A stretch of DNA of 64,000 nt, taken from positions 4,907,001 through 4,971,000 of the forward strand of contig NZ_CP011567.1 in the NCBI RefSeq assembly GCF_001655615.1, read 5' to 3'. The stretch is from Pseudomonas sp. GR 6-02. GTDB lineage: Bacteria; Pseudomonadota; Gammaproteobacteria; Pseudomonadales; Pseudomonadaceae. Positions within the stretch are counted from its first letter, which is position 1, and each line of letters starts with the position of its first letter. Shown in pieces: positions 36,708 through 46,629 of this stretch. The translations under genes and the position numbers were made by a program. The notes beneath the pieces are model-generated. The model worked only from the letters and a program-made list of their open reading frames with translations. It was not told the DNA's origin and did not search any database.

Positions 36708-37301
36708 ATGAGTGCTAATCCACGCGTTGCCGATTACGCCATTCACCCTCAGTTCACCGATCGCTGGTCGCCCCGCGCCTTCACCGGTGAAACCATTCCC
36801 GAAGAGACCCTGCTGAGCTTCTTCGAAGCCGCCCGCTGGGCACCATCGGCGTACAACTCGCAGCCTTGGCGGTTTCTCTATGCGCGTCGCGACACGCCGA
36901 ACTGGGAGCGTTACCTGGGCCTGCTGAACGAGTTCAACCGCAGCTGGGCGCAGCACGCCTCGGCACTGGTGATCGTGATCTCGAAAATCACCTTCGTGGC
37001 ACCTGGCGCCAGCGAAGAAACCCCGGCGCTGTGGCACACCTTCGACACCGGTTCCGCCTGGGGCCACCTGGCGTTGCAAGCGAGCATCAGCGGCTGGCAC
37101 ACCCACGGCATGGCCGGTTTCGATCAGGAGCTGACCCGCAAGGAGCTGAACATTCCTGAAGGCTACGCGCTGCACGCCGCCGTGGCGATCGGCAAGCTGG
37201 GCGACAAGGCGACACTGGCCGAGTACCTGCAAGCACGTGAAGAGCCGAGCCCGCGTCGTCCGCTGAGCGAGTTGGCGGCTGAAGGTAATTTCACCCTGTA
37301 A
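36708..37301 (+). CDS. Nitroreductase-family oxidoreductase
   Basis: 197 residues. FMN-binding nitroreductase features: DRWSPRAFTGETIPEE, RWAPSAYNSQPWRF (about residues 43-56) and GMAGFDQELTRKELNIPEGY. The ATG at 36708 is preceded by AAAGGAA. The TTG three bases earlier is in frame but less likely. Known: the family uses NAD(P)H to reduce nitro compounds, quinones or other substrates, and the natural substrate here is unknown. Cytoplasmic dimer expected. Confidence 0.87.
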   Translation: MSANPRVADYAIHPQFTDRWSPRAFTGETIPEETLLSFFEAARWAPSAYNSQPWRFLYARRDTPNWERYLGLLNEFNRSWAQHASALVIVISKITFVAPGASEETPALWHTFDTGSAWGHLALQASISGWHTHGMAGFDQELTRKELNIPEGYALHAAVAIGKLGDKATLAEYLQAREEPSPRRPLSELAAEGNFTL

Positions 37302-37305
37302 AAAC

Positions 37306-37382
37306 AAAAGGTCGCAGCCTGCGGCAGCTCCCTACAGGTGTTCACAAAGCCCTGTAGGAGCTGCCGCAGGCTGCGACCTTTT
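37306..37382. terminator. Long hairpin, bidirectional terminator
   Basis: Arms of 33 and 32 bases (37306-37338 and 37351-37382), identical apart from one extra C, starting AAAAGGTCGCAGCCTGCGGC and ending in CCTTTT. Sited between the convergent nitroreductase and hydroxyacid dehydrogenase genes. The arm sequence is a REP-like repeat class common in fluorescent pseudomonads. Confidence 0.8.
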
Positions 37383-37392
37383 CAGCTGCGCC

Positions 37393-38325
37393 TCAATACC
37401 CGCGCGCGAAATCCACTTCCCCACGCAACGCTTCACCCGCCTGATACGCCCGCAGGTTCTCGACAAACAGCTTCACCATCGCCGGTGGCGAGGTCGGTGC
37501 CGAGCTGTGGCCGGTCAGCAGCAGGCCCCACGCGGTCCAGAACGGATGACGTTGCGGCAGTGGTTCCTGACGGCAGACGTCGATCACAGCCCCGGCCAGA
37601 TGCCCTTCCTTCAAGGCTTCCACCAGATCCGCATCGACCACCGCAACGCCGCGTCCGACGTTGATGAACAACCCCGTCGCCTTGAACTGCTTGAACAGGG
37701 CAGCGTCATACAGGTCGTGCGTATTGGGGGTATTCGGCAGCAGATTGATCACGTAATCCACCTCACCGACCAGGCGCGGCAAATCGCTCAGCGCGCCGAC
37801 TTCGACAAAGGGCGCCTGCTCCCGGGCAGTGCTGGCGATGCCGTATAACTCGACGCCAAACGGCAGCAGAAACTGCGCCACTGTCTGACCGATATCACCG
37901 GTGCCGACAATCAGCACCTTTCGTCCAGCCAGGCTTTGACCCTGGCGATTGTCCCATTTGCGCTCGACCTGGCTGACCAGCCGCGCCAACACTTCGCGCT
38001 CGTGGCCGAGCATGTAAGTCAGCACGTATTCAGCCATGACCTGACCGAAAATCCCTACCGCGCGAGTCAGCCGATAGTGCCGTGGCAAGCCATCGGCCAG
38101 CAGCGGCGTGATACCGGCCCAAGTCGACTGCAACCATGCAGGCGTGTGGCCCTGACGCAACAGCGTCGCCAGCAGGTCCGGCTGACCGAGCCAGACCTGG
38201 CAGTCGGCGGCCTGACGGGCCAGTTCGGCGGAGTCGCCGCTGGTCAATACTTCCAGATCAGGCGCTACCTGACGCAACAGTTGGGCATACACAGGGTGGT
38301 CGTGTTCAGCAATCAGAACGCGCAT
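37393..38325 (-). CDS. D-2-hydroxyacid dehydrogenase (GhrA-like)
   Basis: 310 residues. NAD(P)-binding GTGDIGQTVAQFLLPFG (about residues 142-158), with INLLPNTPNTHDL and NVGRGVAVVDADLV. Catalytic Arg, Glu and His are expected in NVGRG, DVCRQEPLP and LLLTGHSSAPT. Known: reduces glyoxylate, hydroxypyruvate or similar 2-oxoacids. Cytoplasmic. Upstream lies the ycgL-rnd pair, separated by a small hairpin. Confidence 0.87.
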   Translation of the reverse strand: MRVLIAEHDHPVYAQLLRQVAPDLEVLTSGDSAELARQAADCQVWLGQPDLLATLLRQGHTPAWLQSTWAGITPLLADGLPRHYRLTRAVGIFGQVMAEYVLTYMLGHEREVLARLVSQVERKWDNRQGQSLAGRKVLIVGTGDIGQTVAQFLLPFGVELYGIASTAREQAPFVEVGALSDLPRLVGEVDYVINLLPNTPNTHDLYDAALFKQFKATGLFINVGRGVAVVDADLVEALKEGHLAGAVIDVCRQEPLPQRHPFWTAWGLLLTGHSSAPTSPPAMVKLFVENLRAYQAGEALRGEVDFARGY

Positions 38326-38417
38326 GTTTCAAACCTTTCAAAAGCAGTGCAGACGACCGCCGACAGAGGATCACTCCATCGTCACGGCCATCGCCAAAAT
38401 CATTCCAGTGTTTCATA

Positions 38418-38435
38418 AGGCTCTGAATAGAGCCT
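38418..38435 (-). terminator. Short hairpin after ycgL
   Basis: AGGCTCT-GAAT-AGAGCCT, a perfect 7-bp stem just downstream of the ycgL stop on the minus strand, followed by TATGAAA. Weak terminator candidate between ycgL and the dehydrogenase gene. Confidence 0.4.
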
Positions 38436-38444
38436 GTCTGCCGA

Positions 38445-38738
38445 TTACATCGGGTCGTTGCGGCGCAGCAATTCTTCCGGCAAGTGTTCGATGTATTCAT
38501 CCTCGGCCGGTGGCATTTGCAGGTGGTAGCCCTGCTTTTCGAGGTTCTCCAGTACTACAGCAATGTCTTCGCGCGACAGCTTGCGCTCGGGGGTCAACAC
38601 CAGGTCGAAAGCGTGGATGGCTTTGCCGAAAGCCGCCATCAGGGGTTCAGGCACGCGCTCCAGTGCATCGCTTTTGAGCACATAGAGGTACATCCCGCTT
38701 TTCTTCGAGCTTCGATAAATCGAGCAAATACGTTTCAA
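38445..38738 (-). CDS. ycgL: YcgL-domain protein
   Basis: 97 residues starting with TTG (decoded as Met), giving [20 protein letters not shown], the YcgL signature. The TTG overlaps the rnd stop (TTGA, 38735-38738) with GGAG about 7 bases upstream inside rnd, so translation is coupled to rnd. Known structure of a homologue is a small alpha/beta fold. Function unknown, but linkage to rnd is conserved in Pseudomonas, suggesting an RNA-related role. Confidence 0.87.
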   Translation of the reverse strand: MKRICSIYRSSKKSGMYLYVLKSDALERVPEPLMAAFGKAIHAFDLVLTPERKLSREDIAVVLENLEKQGYHLQMPPAEDEYIEHLPEELLRRNDPM

Positions 38739-39868
38739 GGCTGTTCTCCGGCGGTGGCCAGGCTGTCGAGCAGCGCCTGGCCCATCAATTCGCGGCGCCA
38801 GCCACGCAGCGAATCAGGCAATTGGTAAGGACCATTGGGGAAGCCGCTCTTGAGCAGCGCTTCCAGGGTTTTCTTGCGCAGCATCAGCTCCGGCGCGATG
38901 TTCAGGCGCTCGGCTTCGGCCTGGCCGATGGCACGCAGCTGTTTGACCAGCGCGGCGGCTTCCACCGGCAATGGCTCCGGCACCGCTGGCGGCCACTGAT
39001 CAGGCGACACACTGCCAGAGCGCTTGATCAGATCAAGCAGAAATTCGCCGTCCTGACGCACGGTGCGCGGGTGCATGTCTTCGATTTTCGCCAGTGCGCC
39101 GAGGTTGTCCGGTTGGGTGCGTGCCAACGGCCACAGTGAATGTTCACGGATAATGCGGTTGCGCGGCAGATCACGGGCGCGGGCTTCACGCTCGCGCCAG
39201 GCGCAGAGTTCACGCAACACGGCGAGCTGGGCGCGGGACAGCTTCCAGGCCAGTTTGGCGTCGCGATAGACCTCGTACGGGTCGACCTCGCGCCGCAGAT
39301 TGGCGACCAGCTCGGCACCGTCTTCCAGGACCCACGCGTATTTTTCGTCAGAAAGCTTCGGACGCAGCTGTACAAAAACCTCCGCCAGATGCACGGCATC
39401 TTCGGCCGCGTAACTGATCTGAGTCTCGGACAGTGGACGTTGCAGCCAGTCGGAACGGGTCTCGCCCTTGGGCAGGTCGATGCCGAGCACGTCCTGCACC
39501 AGCCGCGAATAGCCCATGGAGAAACCCAGGTTCAGGTAAGCAGCGGCCAGTTGGGTGTCGAACAGCGGCGCCGGCAGACTGCCGGTCAGGCGCAGCAGGA
39601 CTTCGAGGTCTTCGCTGCACGCATGCACGACCTTGACCACGGCCGGGTTTTCCAGCAACGCGGCCAGGGGCTGCCAGTTGTCGATGGTCAGTGGGTCAAT
39701 CAGGTAAGCACGTACGCCATCGCCGATCTGCAGCAGACCTGCGATCGGGTAAAAGGTGTCGACCCGCATGAATTCGGTGTCGAGGGCAACGAATGGCAGC
39801 TGCTGCCACTCGGTGCAAAATTGACCGAGGCTATCGTTGTCGCGAATCCAGTGAATATCGATGGCCAC
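38735..39868 (-). CDS. rnd: Ribonuclease D
   Basis: 377 residues from a GTG start (39868) preceded by GGGAG. DEDD exonuclease motifs: Exo [11 protein letters not shown] (Asp31 and Glu33), Exo II in [14 protein letters not shown] and Exo [18 protein letters not shown]-terminal HRDC domain follows ([20 protein letters not shown]). Known: 3'-5' exoribonuclease for tRNA 3'-end maturation. A longer in-frame extension to 39931 has no similarity. Coupled to ycgL. Confidence 0.93.
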   Translation of the reverse strand: MAIDIHWIRDNDSLGQFCTEWQQLPFVALDTEFMRVDTFYPIAGLLQIGDGVRAYLIDPLTIDNWQPLAALLENPAVVKVVHACSEDLEVLLRLTGSLPAPLFDTQLAAAYLNLGFSMGYSRLVQDVLGIDLPKGETRSDWLQRPLSETQISYAAEDAVHLAEVFVQLRPKLSDEKYAWVLEDGAELVANLRREVDPYEVYRDAKLAWKLSRAQLAVLRELCAWREREARARDLPRNRIIREHSLWPLARTQPDNLGALAKIEDMHPRTVRQDGEFLLDLIKRSGSVSPDQWPPAVPEPLPVEAAALVKQLRAIGQAEAERLNIAPELMLRKKTLEALLKSGFPNGPYQLPDSLRGWRRELMGQALLDSLATAGEQP

Positions 39869-39985
39869 ACGGCTCTCCCTTGAAGAATGGCGCGCAGTAT
39901 ATATCGCCCCCGGCGATTTCCGCGCATCCACTGAACAAGAGCTTTAGCGAAAATACCTGCCGGACAGCAAGAATTGTCTGAAAGG

Positions 39986-40648
39986 CTAGCTGTCCTTACG
40001 CAACACGTAGACCCGCATCTGCGTGCAACCCGGTACCAAGTCCTGATGACTGAGCAAGCAGAAACCCGCTTGCCTGAACTCGGCCTCAAGCTCGGCCTTG
40101 CTGGCCTGTGGCTGGGCCTGTGCGCCCTCCACGTCCGAACGCTCGAGCTTGAAACGCCCATCAACCCGCACCGCCACAATCACGGTATCGCGACTGACCC
40201 GGTGGAACTCGCCCAGCATGGACAATCGATGCTCGGGACAGGCGATGCGTTGAAACAGTTGCAGGCAAAAAATGCAGTCAACCGCATTCGCCGACAAGCC
40301 GATGGTGAAGGCAGAACTCTGAAAGGTCTTGATCCGTTTCAGCAGGTTCTGCGGATGGTGGGTGCTGGCGTGATCGAGCATGTCCTGAGACGGATCGGTC
40401 GCGAGAATCACCCGGTTCGCATGCTCGGCCAGAACTGGCCAGAAACGCCCGACCCCGCAGGCCACATCAAGAATCAATCCCGGTTCGCCAGCGACCTGAA
40501 GCGCGTTACGCACCAATTGCTCTTCGCGCCAGAACGTCAAACGCCCCGCCAGGCCGCGCGGTCGCGGCTGTTTACAGACGCGGGCGTGTTCCTGATCGTA
40601 GCGCCGGGCGAACTCAAGCTCGAAGGCGGATGGGGGCTGCGCGGACAT
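39986..40648 (-). CDS. Class I SAM-dependent methyltransferase
   Basis: 220 residues. SAM-binding motif I LILDVACGVGRFWPVL (about residues 58-73), acidic residue in LATDPSQDML, then VDCIFCLQLFQRI. Methyltransf_11/25 type. Substrate not evident. The N-terminus (FARRYDQEHARVCKQPRPRG) is basic. It lies between rnd and eptA on the same strand but with separate spacing, so co-transcription is uncertain. Confidence 0.82.
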   Translation of the reverse strand: MSAQPPSAFELEFARRYDQEHARVCKQPRPRGLAGRLTFWREEQLVRNALQVAGEPGLILDVACGVGRFWPVLAEHANRVILATDPSQDMLDHASTHHPQNLLKRIKTFQSSAFTIGLSANAVDCIFCLQLFQRIACPEHRLSMLGEFHRVSRDTVIVAVRVDGRFKLERSDVEGAQAQPQASKAELEAEFRQAGFCLLSHQDLVPGCTQMRVYVLRKDS

Positions 40649-40721
40649 GTGTAATGGCTCTTGTTGGATGTTCCAGGCGCCGCAGATTAGCGGTCGTTAC
40701 GTGAAAAAAAGCTCGAGTCGC

Positions 40722-42371
40722 TCATTTTTTGGCCAGCACACCGTCGCCCATTGCGCCGCGGCATCCGGCGAACATATCCAGACCCGGGTTGTAGACCGTG
40801 CTGTTGACCTCCAGCAGACCGAGCATCGAATGGAACAGGTTGTCCTGGCTCAAGGGTTTTTCACGATTCAGTTGCAGGCAATGGGTGTCCACCGAGAACG
40901 ACTTTTGATAGCTGTCGGAGAACCACGCCAGCATCGCTACATGTTTCTGTTGTTCCGGTGCGAGCATGTAAGGCGTGCCATGCAGGAACAGGTTGTATTC
41001 GCCCAGCGACTCGCCGTGGTCCGACAGATACAGCATCGCGGTATCGACTTTGCCCTGGTTGCTGCGCAACAGATCGATCAGGGTCGACAGCACGTGGTCG
41101 GTATACACCAGCGTATTGTCGTAGCCATTGACGATGCTTTCGCGACTGCAATTGTTCAGCGCATTGCTTTCACACACAGGTGTGAAGTGTTCGTATTCTT
41201 TCGGGTAGCGCTTGAAGTATTCCGGACCGTGACTGCCCATTTGGTGCAGGACCAGCACGGTGTCTTTATTCAGCGTGTCGATGAAGTGCTGCATGCCTTG
41301 CAGGAGAATTTCATCGCGGCACTCGCTGTTGGCGCACAGCACAGGGTCTTTCAGGTCACTCACGTCATCGACAGTGACCCGATCGCAGGTGCCTTTGCAG
41401 CCCGACTGGTTATCGCGCCAGATGACCTCGAGACCTGCACGCTTGAGCACGTCCAGCAGGCCTTCCTGGTTCTTCGCCTTGCTGGCGTCGTAATCCTTGC
41501 GACCCATGTTGGAGAACATGCAGGGCACCGACACCGCCGTTTCCGTCCCGCACGAATGCACATCGGTGAAGGCAATCAGGCCGGATTCCTTACTCAGTTT
41601 CGGCGTGGTGTCTCGGTCATAACCCAGGATGCCGAAGTTCTCGGCCCGGGCACTTTCGCCCACCACCAGTACCGTCAGGGATTTACGGTCGTGGGCCTGC
41701 CAGGCCGGTTTTTTCTGGGCATCTTCACCCAGTTTGGCGAAAGGTTGCCGTGCAGACACCACTTGCTCACGCAGATAACCGAACGAGGCACCGATGTAGT
41801 TGCTCGGCACCACCATCAGACGCAATTCATGGTGATTGCGAAACAACGACGACAGGCCTTGATAATTGACCAATGCGACACCGCCAATCACCGCAACCGA
41901 CGCGACACTCACCAGCACTTTACTTAATAACTCACGGTGCCAGCGACGATAATTAACCGGGATTTTCCACAACAACCACGACGGCAAGACGCCGAGCAGC
42001 ACGATATAAACAAACAGTTTTAGCGAGAGTAAGTCGCGTACTTCCGTGGCATTGGTTTCGGCGAAGTTACGCAACATACCGGCGTCGATCAGCACGCCAT
42101 ATTGGCTCATGAAGTACGCCACACCGGCACTGATCAGAAAGATCAGCGTCAACACGGGTTTCATCACGGGTCGGAATGCCAGCAAGGTCAGCACAATGTT
42201 GAAGGCCGCCAGGATCATCAGCCCGAACGCGACACGCATGACGATGCCTTGACCGTCTGCTGCGGTGATATCGAAGAGGTGTTGCCAGAGAACTAAATTG
42301 AACCCTGCCAATAGAAAGGCACTGGAAACCAACGTCACCCATTCGGGGCGCACGGCTTTGAACTTCAACAT
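40722..42371 (-). CDS. eptA: Lipid A phosphoethanolamine transferase EptA
   Basis: 549 residues: five N-terminal transmembrane helices (residues 12-170) and a periplasmic sulfatase-fold domain. Metal and catalytic motifs: VVGESARAENFG (236-247), SCGTETAVSVPCMFS (273-287, with the Thr nucleophile probably Thr278) and SDHGESLGE. Several Cys pairs suggest disulfides. Known: transfers phosphoethanolamine from phosphatidylethanolamine to lipid A phosphates, lowering polymyxin binding. Paralogues (EptB/C) with other glycan targets are an alternative, but the EptA motifs fit best. Confidence 0.88.
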   Translation of the reverse strand: MLKFKAVRPEWVTLVSSAFLLAGFNLVLWQHLFDITAADGQGIVMRVAFGLMILAAFNIVLTLLAFRPVMKPVLTLIFLISAGVAYFMSQYGVLIDAGMLRNFAETNATEVRDLLSLKLFVYIVLLGVLPSWLLWKIPVNYRRWHRELLSKVLVSVASVAVIGGVALVNYQGLSSLFRNHHELRLMVVPSNYIGASFGYLREQVVSARQPFAKLGEDAQKKPAWQAHDRKSLTVLVVGESARAENFGILGYDRDTTPKLSKESGLIAFTDVHSCGTETAVSVPCMFSNMGRKDYDASKAKNQEGLLDVLKRAGLEVIWRDNQSGCKGTCDRVTVDDVSDLKDPVLCANSECRDEILLQGMQHFIDTLNKDTVLVLHQMGSHGPEYFKRYPKEYEHFTPVCESNALNNCSRESIVNGYDNTLVYTDHVLSTLIDLLRSNQGKVDTAMLYLSDHGESLGEYNLFLHGTPYMLAPEQQKHVAMLAWFSDSYQKSFSVDTHCLQLNREKPLSQDNLFHSMLGLLEVNSTVYNPGLDMFAGCRGAMGDGVLAKK

Positions 42372-42470
42372 GTGATCAGCTGTTCCTGAAAAGATGTGCC
42401 CGCGGCAAATGTGAAAATTTCATTGACCGAGACGCCACAAATCTTAATCAGTCAACCATCAATATTTCGT

Positions 42471-42501
42471 GAAAAAGAAGCCAACGAATAGTTGGCTTCT
42501 G
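42471..42501 (-). terminator. Intrinsic terminator of the glutamine synthetase-like gene
   Basis: Stem AGAAGCCAAC-GAATA-GTTGGCTTCT (10 bp, perfect). On the minus strand it is followed by TTTTT, so it terminates the glutamine-synthetase-like transcript ahead of eptA. Confidence 0.8.
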
Positions 42502-42537
42502 GTATTAGGCCAAAACTTCCAAGACTGGCGACCCGTT

Positions 42538-43920
42538 TCAAGCCTGATGCAGATACCAGCGCCAGTCCTGCTCACCGACTTCGCCCATGAATTGCCGGTA
42601 TTCGGCTCGTTTCACTGCCAGATAGACACCTAGAAACTCACTGCCGAATGCTTCCCCGGCCCAATTCGAGCCTTCCAGCGCTCGCAACGTGGTCAACCAG
42701 TCGGTCGGCAACAATTGCGCGGCCTGGGCGTAACCGTTGCCCTCCACCGGCGCCCCGGGGTCAAGTTGCTCGCGGATGCCGCGATGAATACCGGCCAGGA
42801 TCGCCGCCGCCGCCAGATACGGGTTGGCGTCGGCACCACAAATACGGTGCTCGATATGCCGGGAGAATGCCGGCCCGCCGGGCACTCGCAAACTCACGGT
42901 GCGGTTGTCCACGCCCCAGGTAGCCGCCAGAGGGGCGTAGCTGTTGGTCTGGAAACGGCGGTACGAGTTGGCGTTCGGACAGAACAACAGCAATGCATCG
43001 AGCAATGTGGCGAGCATTCCGCCGACCGCGTGTTTGAGCAGCGGCGTGCCGTCCGGGGCCTCGCTGGCGAACAGGTTATTGCCGTCCTTGTCCGCCAGGC
43101 TGACATGCATGTGCATGCCGGTGCCGGCCAGGTCATCGAACGGCTTGGCCATGAAACAAGCCGTCATCCCGTGCTTGTGCGCCACGCCCTTGACCAGCCG
43201 CTTGTAGCGCACGGCTTCGTCCATCGCCTGCAAAGCGTCGGTGCGGTGTTCGAGGGTGATTTCCACTTGCCCCGGCGCGTATTCGGAAATCGCCGTGCGC
43301 GCCGGAATGCCCTGGAGCTTGCAGGCGCTGTAGAGGTCGGCCAGAAATGGCTCGATCTGTTCCAGTTCACGCAAGCCGTAGACCTGAGTCCCGCGTGGCC
43401 GCCCGCCATCGACATCCCGCGCCGGTTGCGGCCGACCGTTGCCGTCGCGCTGCTGATCCAGCAGATAGAACTCCAGCTCCGCCGCCATCACCGGGTAATA
43501 ACCGTCGGCCTGCAAGCCTTCGATGACCTTGGCCAGCAGGTGCCGTGGGTCGGCGATGGTCGCGGGCATGCCCTCTTGCGGATGCATGCTGACCTGCACC
43601 GCCGCCGTGGGAATCAATCGCCACGGCATGCGCTGCAAACTGCCGCTGACGGGATAAGCGCGGCAATCGATATCACCGACGTCCCAGACCAGACCGGAGT
43701 TTTCCACGTCATCGCCATTGATGGTCAGTCCCAGGATGGTACTCGGTAGTGGCCGACCGCTTTCATACACCGCCAGCAACTCATCGCGATGCAGCAATTT
43801 GCCTCGTGGCACACCGTTGTTGTCGAGGATGAACAGCTCGAACATCTCGATATCCGGGTTCTGCTCAAGAAAGGTCAGGGCTTGCTCTTTGGTAGCGAAG
43901 GATGTCTTGGCACAGCTCAT
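42538..43920 (-). CDS. Glutamine synthetase family protein (gamma-glutamylpolyamine synthetase-like)
   Basis: 460 residues with the glutamine synthetase fold: AAELEFYLLDQQ (metal-binding Glu), GQVEITLEHR, GTGMHMHVSLADKDGNN and NSYRRFQTNSYAP, then RTVSLRVPGG and HRICGADANPYLAAAA. It lacks the C-terminal adenylylation region of GlnA. Such shorter proteins in Pseudomonas ligate glutamate to polyamines such as putrescine. The exact amine is inference, because no other polyamine gene is adjacent. Divergent from the CynX-type transporter. Confidence 0.82.
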   Translation of the reverse strand: MSCAKTSFATKEQALTFLEQNPDIEMFELFILDNNGVPRGKLLHRDELLAVYESGRPLPSTILGLTINGDDVENSGLVWDVGDIDCRAYPVSGSLQRMPWRLIPTAAVQVSMHPQEGMPATIADPRHLLAKVIEGLQADGYYPVMAAELEFYLLDQQRDGNGRPQPARDVDGGRPRGTQVYGLRELEQIEPFLADLYSACKLQGIPARTAISEYAPGQVEITLEHRTDALQAMDEAVRYKRLVKGVAHKHGMTACFMAKPFDDLAGTGMHMHVSLADKDGNNLFASEAPDGTPLLKHAVGGMLATLLDALLLFCPNANSYRRFQTNSYAPLAATWGVDNRTVSLRVPGGPAFSRHIEHRICGADANPYLAAAAILAGIHRGIREQLDPGAPVEGNGYAQAAQLLPTDWLTTLRALEGSNWAGEAFGSEFLGVYLAVKRAEYRQFMGEVGEQDWRWYLHQA

Positions 43921-44334
43921 GGGAATTCTCGTCTATCCGCGTCAGGCAAACGCACAGGCGCCGCCGGTTTGATCCCGGCGCATGGCGCGGGACCTGTCAG
44001 AACAATCAGCGGGAGATGCAGGAATCCGGCGGGCGCGCGTGACGGCAGTGCCACAGCGCCCAGAAGGCCAGTTCGGAAGGGAGTGCGACTGGACAACCGT
44101 CCATAGGGAAGACCGCGATAAACAGATGAGCAGCAGCGTCACACGGGCGGTTAAGCCGTTAAATCGGGATTTGAAGAACCTTGGGTGTGGATTGGCTAAA
44201 CAATCGATTATTCGCTAAAGGGGATTAGCCGAGCGGTACAGTTATTTAATTTCTAAATACTGCTCCAGACTTTCTGATTTGCCGCCTCCAGGGCTCGCGC
44301 GCCTAATCGGCTCCTTGTTCCTGAAGGTCCGATT
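43921..44334. other. Long divergent intergenic region
   Basis: About 414 bases between the divergent glutamine-synthetase-like and CynX-type genes. I see no coding frame with a ribosome-binding site. It becomes AT-rich from about 44200 to 44270 (TTATTTAATTTCTAAATACT), a plausible promoter region for the rightward transporters. Confidence 0.4.
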
Positions 44335-45519
44335 ATGGAAAACGTTCGCGCAACCTCCCGCCCTGCCCTCTGGCTGATGTTCAGCATCATTCTTGTCGCC
44401 CTGAATCTGCGTCCGTCCATGGCCGCTGTCGGCCCGTTGCTGTCAGCCATTCGCGGTGATATCCCGCTGAGTTTCAGCCTGGCCTCGCTGTTGACCATGC
44501 TGCCAGTCATGGCCATGGGACTGGCAATGTTCTTTGGTATCGGTATCAGTCAGCGCTTGGGCGAGCAGCGCACCGTCGTGCTGTCGCTGCTGATCATCGG
44601 CCTGGCCACGGTGTCGCGGTTATTCCTTGATTCGGCGGCGGAACTGATCCTGAGCGCCGTGCTGGCCGGCGTCGGCATTGCGCTGATTCAGGCGCTGATG
44701 CCGGCCCTGATCAAGTCCCGTTTCAGCGACAACGTTTCCGTGTGCATGGGTCTCTACGTGACGTCGATCATGGCCGGCGCGGCAATTGCGGCGTCATTCG
44801 CGCCGTTGGTGATGACCCGCACCGGCAGTTGGCGAGTGGGGTTGGCGATCTGGGCGGCACTGGCGCTGGCGGCGTTGCTGTTCTGGTGCGTTCAACGCAC
44901 GGGAATGCCGACATTGGGGGAAAAGTCGTCCCGCAAAGAATCCTTTTTCCGCAGTTCCCGTGCCTGGTTACTCGCAATCTTCTTCGGCCTGGGCACGGCG
45001 TCCTACACCTGTGTCCTGGCCTGGCTGGCACCGTACTACGTGGAAAAAGGCTGGAGCGAACAACAGGCCGGCTTGTTACTGGGCTTTTTGACGGCCATGG
45101 AAGTGTTGTCGGGGCTACTGACGCCCGCCATCGCCAACCGCAGCCGTGACCGGCGCCTGGTGCTGGTGGTGTTACTGGCACTGATCATGGCCGGTTTTTG
45201 CGGTCTGATTCTGAGCCCGCAACACCTGAGCCTGCTGTGGCCGTGCCTGCTGGGACTGGGCATCGGCGGGCTGTTCCCGATGAGCCTGATCGTGTCGCTG
45301 GATCATCTGGACAATCCCCAACGCGCGGGTGGGTTGACCGCCTTCGTGCAAGGCATCGGTTACCTGATCGCCGGCCTCTCGCCGCTGATCGCCGGGATGA
45401 TTCGCGATCAACTGGGCAGTTTCGAATGGGCCTGGTGGTCACTGATGGGCGTCATGGCACTGATGATTCTGATGGTTCTGCGCTTCGATCCGCGGCATTA
45501 CGCCAAACACATTCATTAA
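44335..45519 (+). CDS. CynX/NimT-family MFS transporter
   Basis: 394 residues, 12 predicted transmembrane helices. The N-terminal NLRPSMAAVGPLLSAIRGD is the signature of the CynX/NimT/YeaN branch of the MFS. Known: members transport cyanate, 2-nitroimidazole or other small molecules, often outward. It is followed after 15 bases by an EamA transporter on the same strand, so the two are probably co-transcribed. Substrate unknown. Confidence 0.87.
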   Translation: MENVRATSRPALWLMFSIILVALNLRPSMAAVGPLLSAIRGDIPLSFSLASLLTMLPVMAMGLAMFFGIGISQRLGEQRTVVLSLLIIGLATVSRLFLDSAAELILSAVLAGVGIALIQALMPALIKSRFSDNVSVCMGLYVTSIMAGAAIAASFAPLVMTRTGSWRVGLAIWAALALAALLFWCVQRTGMPTLGEKSSRKESFFRSSRAWLLAIFFGLGTASYTCVLAWLAPYYVEKGWSEQQAGLLLGFLTAMEVLSGLLTPAIANRSRDRRLVLVVLLALIMAGFCGLILSPQHLSLLWPCLLGLGIGGLFPMSLIVSLDHLDNPQRAGGLTAFVQGIGYLIAGLSPLIAGMIRDQLGSFEWAWWSLMGVMALMILMVLRFDPRHYAKHIH

Positions 45520-45534
45520 CCCGGAACCCCCACC

Positions 45535-46482
45535 ATGAAACGCACAGGTTTTGCTGCCGCTCACGTTGGCATGTTGCTCTGGGCACTATTGATTGCCGTC
45601 TCGTTTTCCGCGGCAGCCCAGGTCAGCCAGGCCATCGACCCGATTCTGCTGACCGGGTTGCGCTTGTTGTGTTGCGCCCTGGTGTTTTTACCCCTGCTGC
45701 TGTTCAAGGGCGATACCGCCATGACCGCCCGCGGCCTGCTCGGTCATGCCGTGCTCGGCATGCTGCTGGCGCTGTACTTCGGCTCGTTGTTCGAAGCACT
45801 GCGTTACACTTCGGCGGTGAACACCGGGACGATGTTCACTCTGGTGCCGTTGCTGACACTGCTGTTCGAAGCCATCCTGACACCCGACAGCCGCCTGAAA
45901 CAGCGCGTGTTGCCCATGCTGGTTGCCGCGGCCGGCGCCATGCTGCTGGTATTGAAAGGCGCAGGCCCCGGCGAACTGCCGTCGCTGTACGCGGTATCGG
46001 TGTATGCGGTCGGTTGCCTGGCAATGGCGCTCTACTCGCCCCTGAGTCAACGGCTCAAGGCCAACAGCCTCAAGGGGCGCGGCCCGGTGGGCATGACTTT
46101 CTGGAACATGCTGTTCGGCGCACTGTTTCTATTGGCGTTTTGTGGATTCAGCGGCGGCTGGCGTTCGGCGTCGTTGCTGAGCGCGAGCGATCTCTGGTGG
46201 TTGATCTACCTGGCCCTGTTTGCCACCCTGGCGACTTTCTGGCTGCTGCATCGAGCCATTGGCGTGATCGCCCCTTCCTCAGTCATTTCCTACATCTACC
46301 TGAGCACCCTGTTCATCACACTGTTCCACTGGTTGTGGTTACGCCAGTCGCCACGCGCCCTGGAAATCATCGGCGCGTTGCTGGTGGGCGTCGGCATGTT
46401 GGCGCTGTTAATATCCAGCCGCGATGCGATGCCTGCACAGCAATCAGCGCTGAAGGCCTCTGGCCATGTTTCGGGCGATTGA
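45535..46482 (+). CDS. DMT superfamily (EamA) transporter
   Basis: 315 residues, ten hydrophobic helices in two EamA repeats (second starts near YAVSVYAVGCLAMALYSPLS). The end is polar. It lies 15 bases downstream of the CynX-type gene and 147 bases upstream of a LysR gene on the same strand. Probably an inner-membrane exporter. The pairing of two unrelated exporters with a regulator hints at detoxification or amino-acid export, which is inference. Confidence 0.85.
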   Translation: MKRTGFAAAHVGMLLWALLIAVSFSAAAQVSQAIDPILLTGLRLLCCALVFLPLLLFKGDTAMTARGLLGHAVLGMLLALYFGSLFEALRYTSAVNTGTMFTLVPLLTLLFEAILTPDSRLKQRVLPMLVAAAGAMLLVLKGAGPGELPSLYAVSVYAVGCLAMALYSPLSQRLKANSLKGRGPVGMTFWNMLFGALFLLAFCGFSGGWRSASLLSASDLWWLIYLALFATLATFWLLHRAIGVIAPSSVISYIYLSTLFITLFHWLWLRQSPRALEIIGALLVGVGMLALLISSRDAMPAQQSALKASGHVSGD

Positions 46483-46629
46483 ATTCACAGGTCGTGTTCA
46501 TAACACTATCTGTCCCACAACTGACCATGAAACATCCTACAAGGCATTCTCTTGGTACTATCGTTCCGCTAAGATCATTCGCACACGTTTGCGCACGGTC
46601 AGCGCAAGGAGCACAGCGAGACAGAACGG

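Noticed and set aside
36398..36718. 106-codon plus-strand frame between ycgN and the nitroreductase
   Set aside because: Arg/Ser-rich translation without motifs. It overlaps both flanking genes and has no ribosome-binding site.
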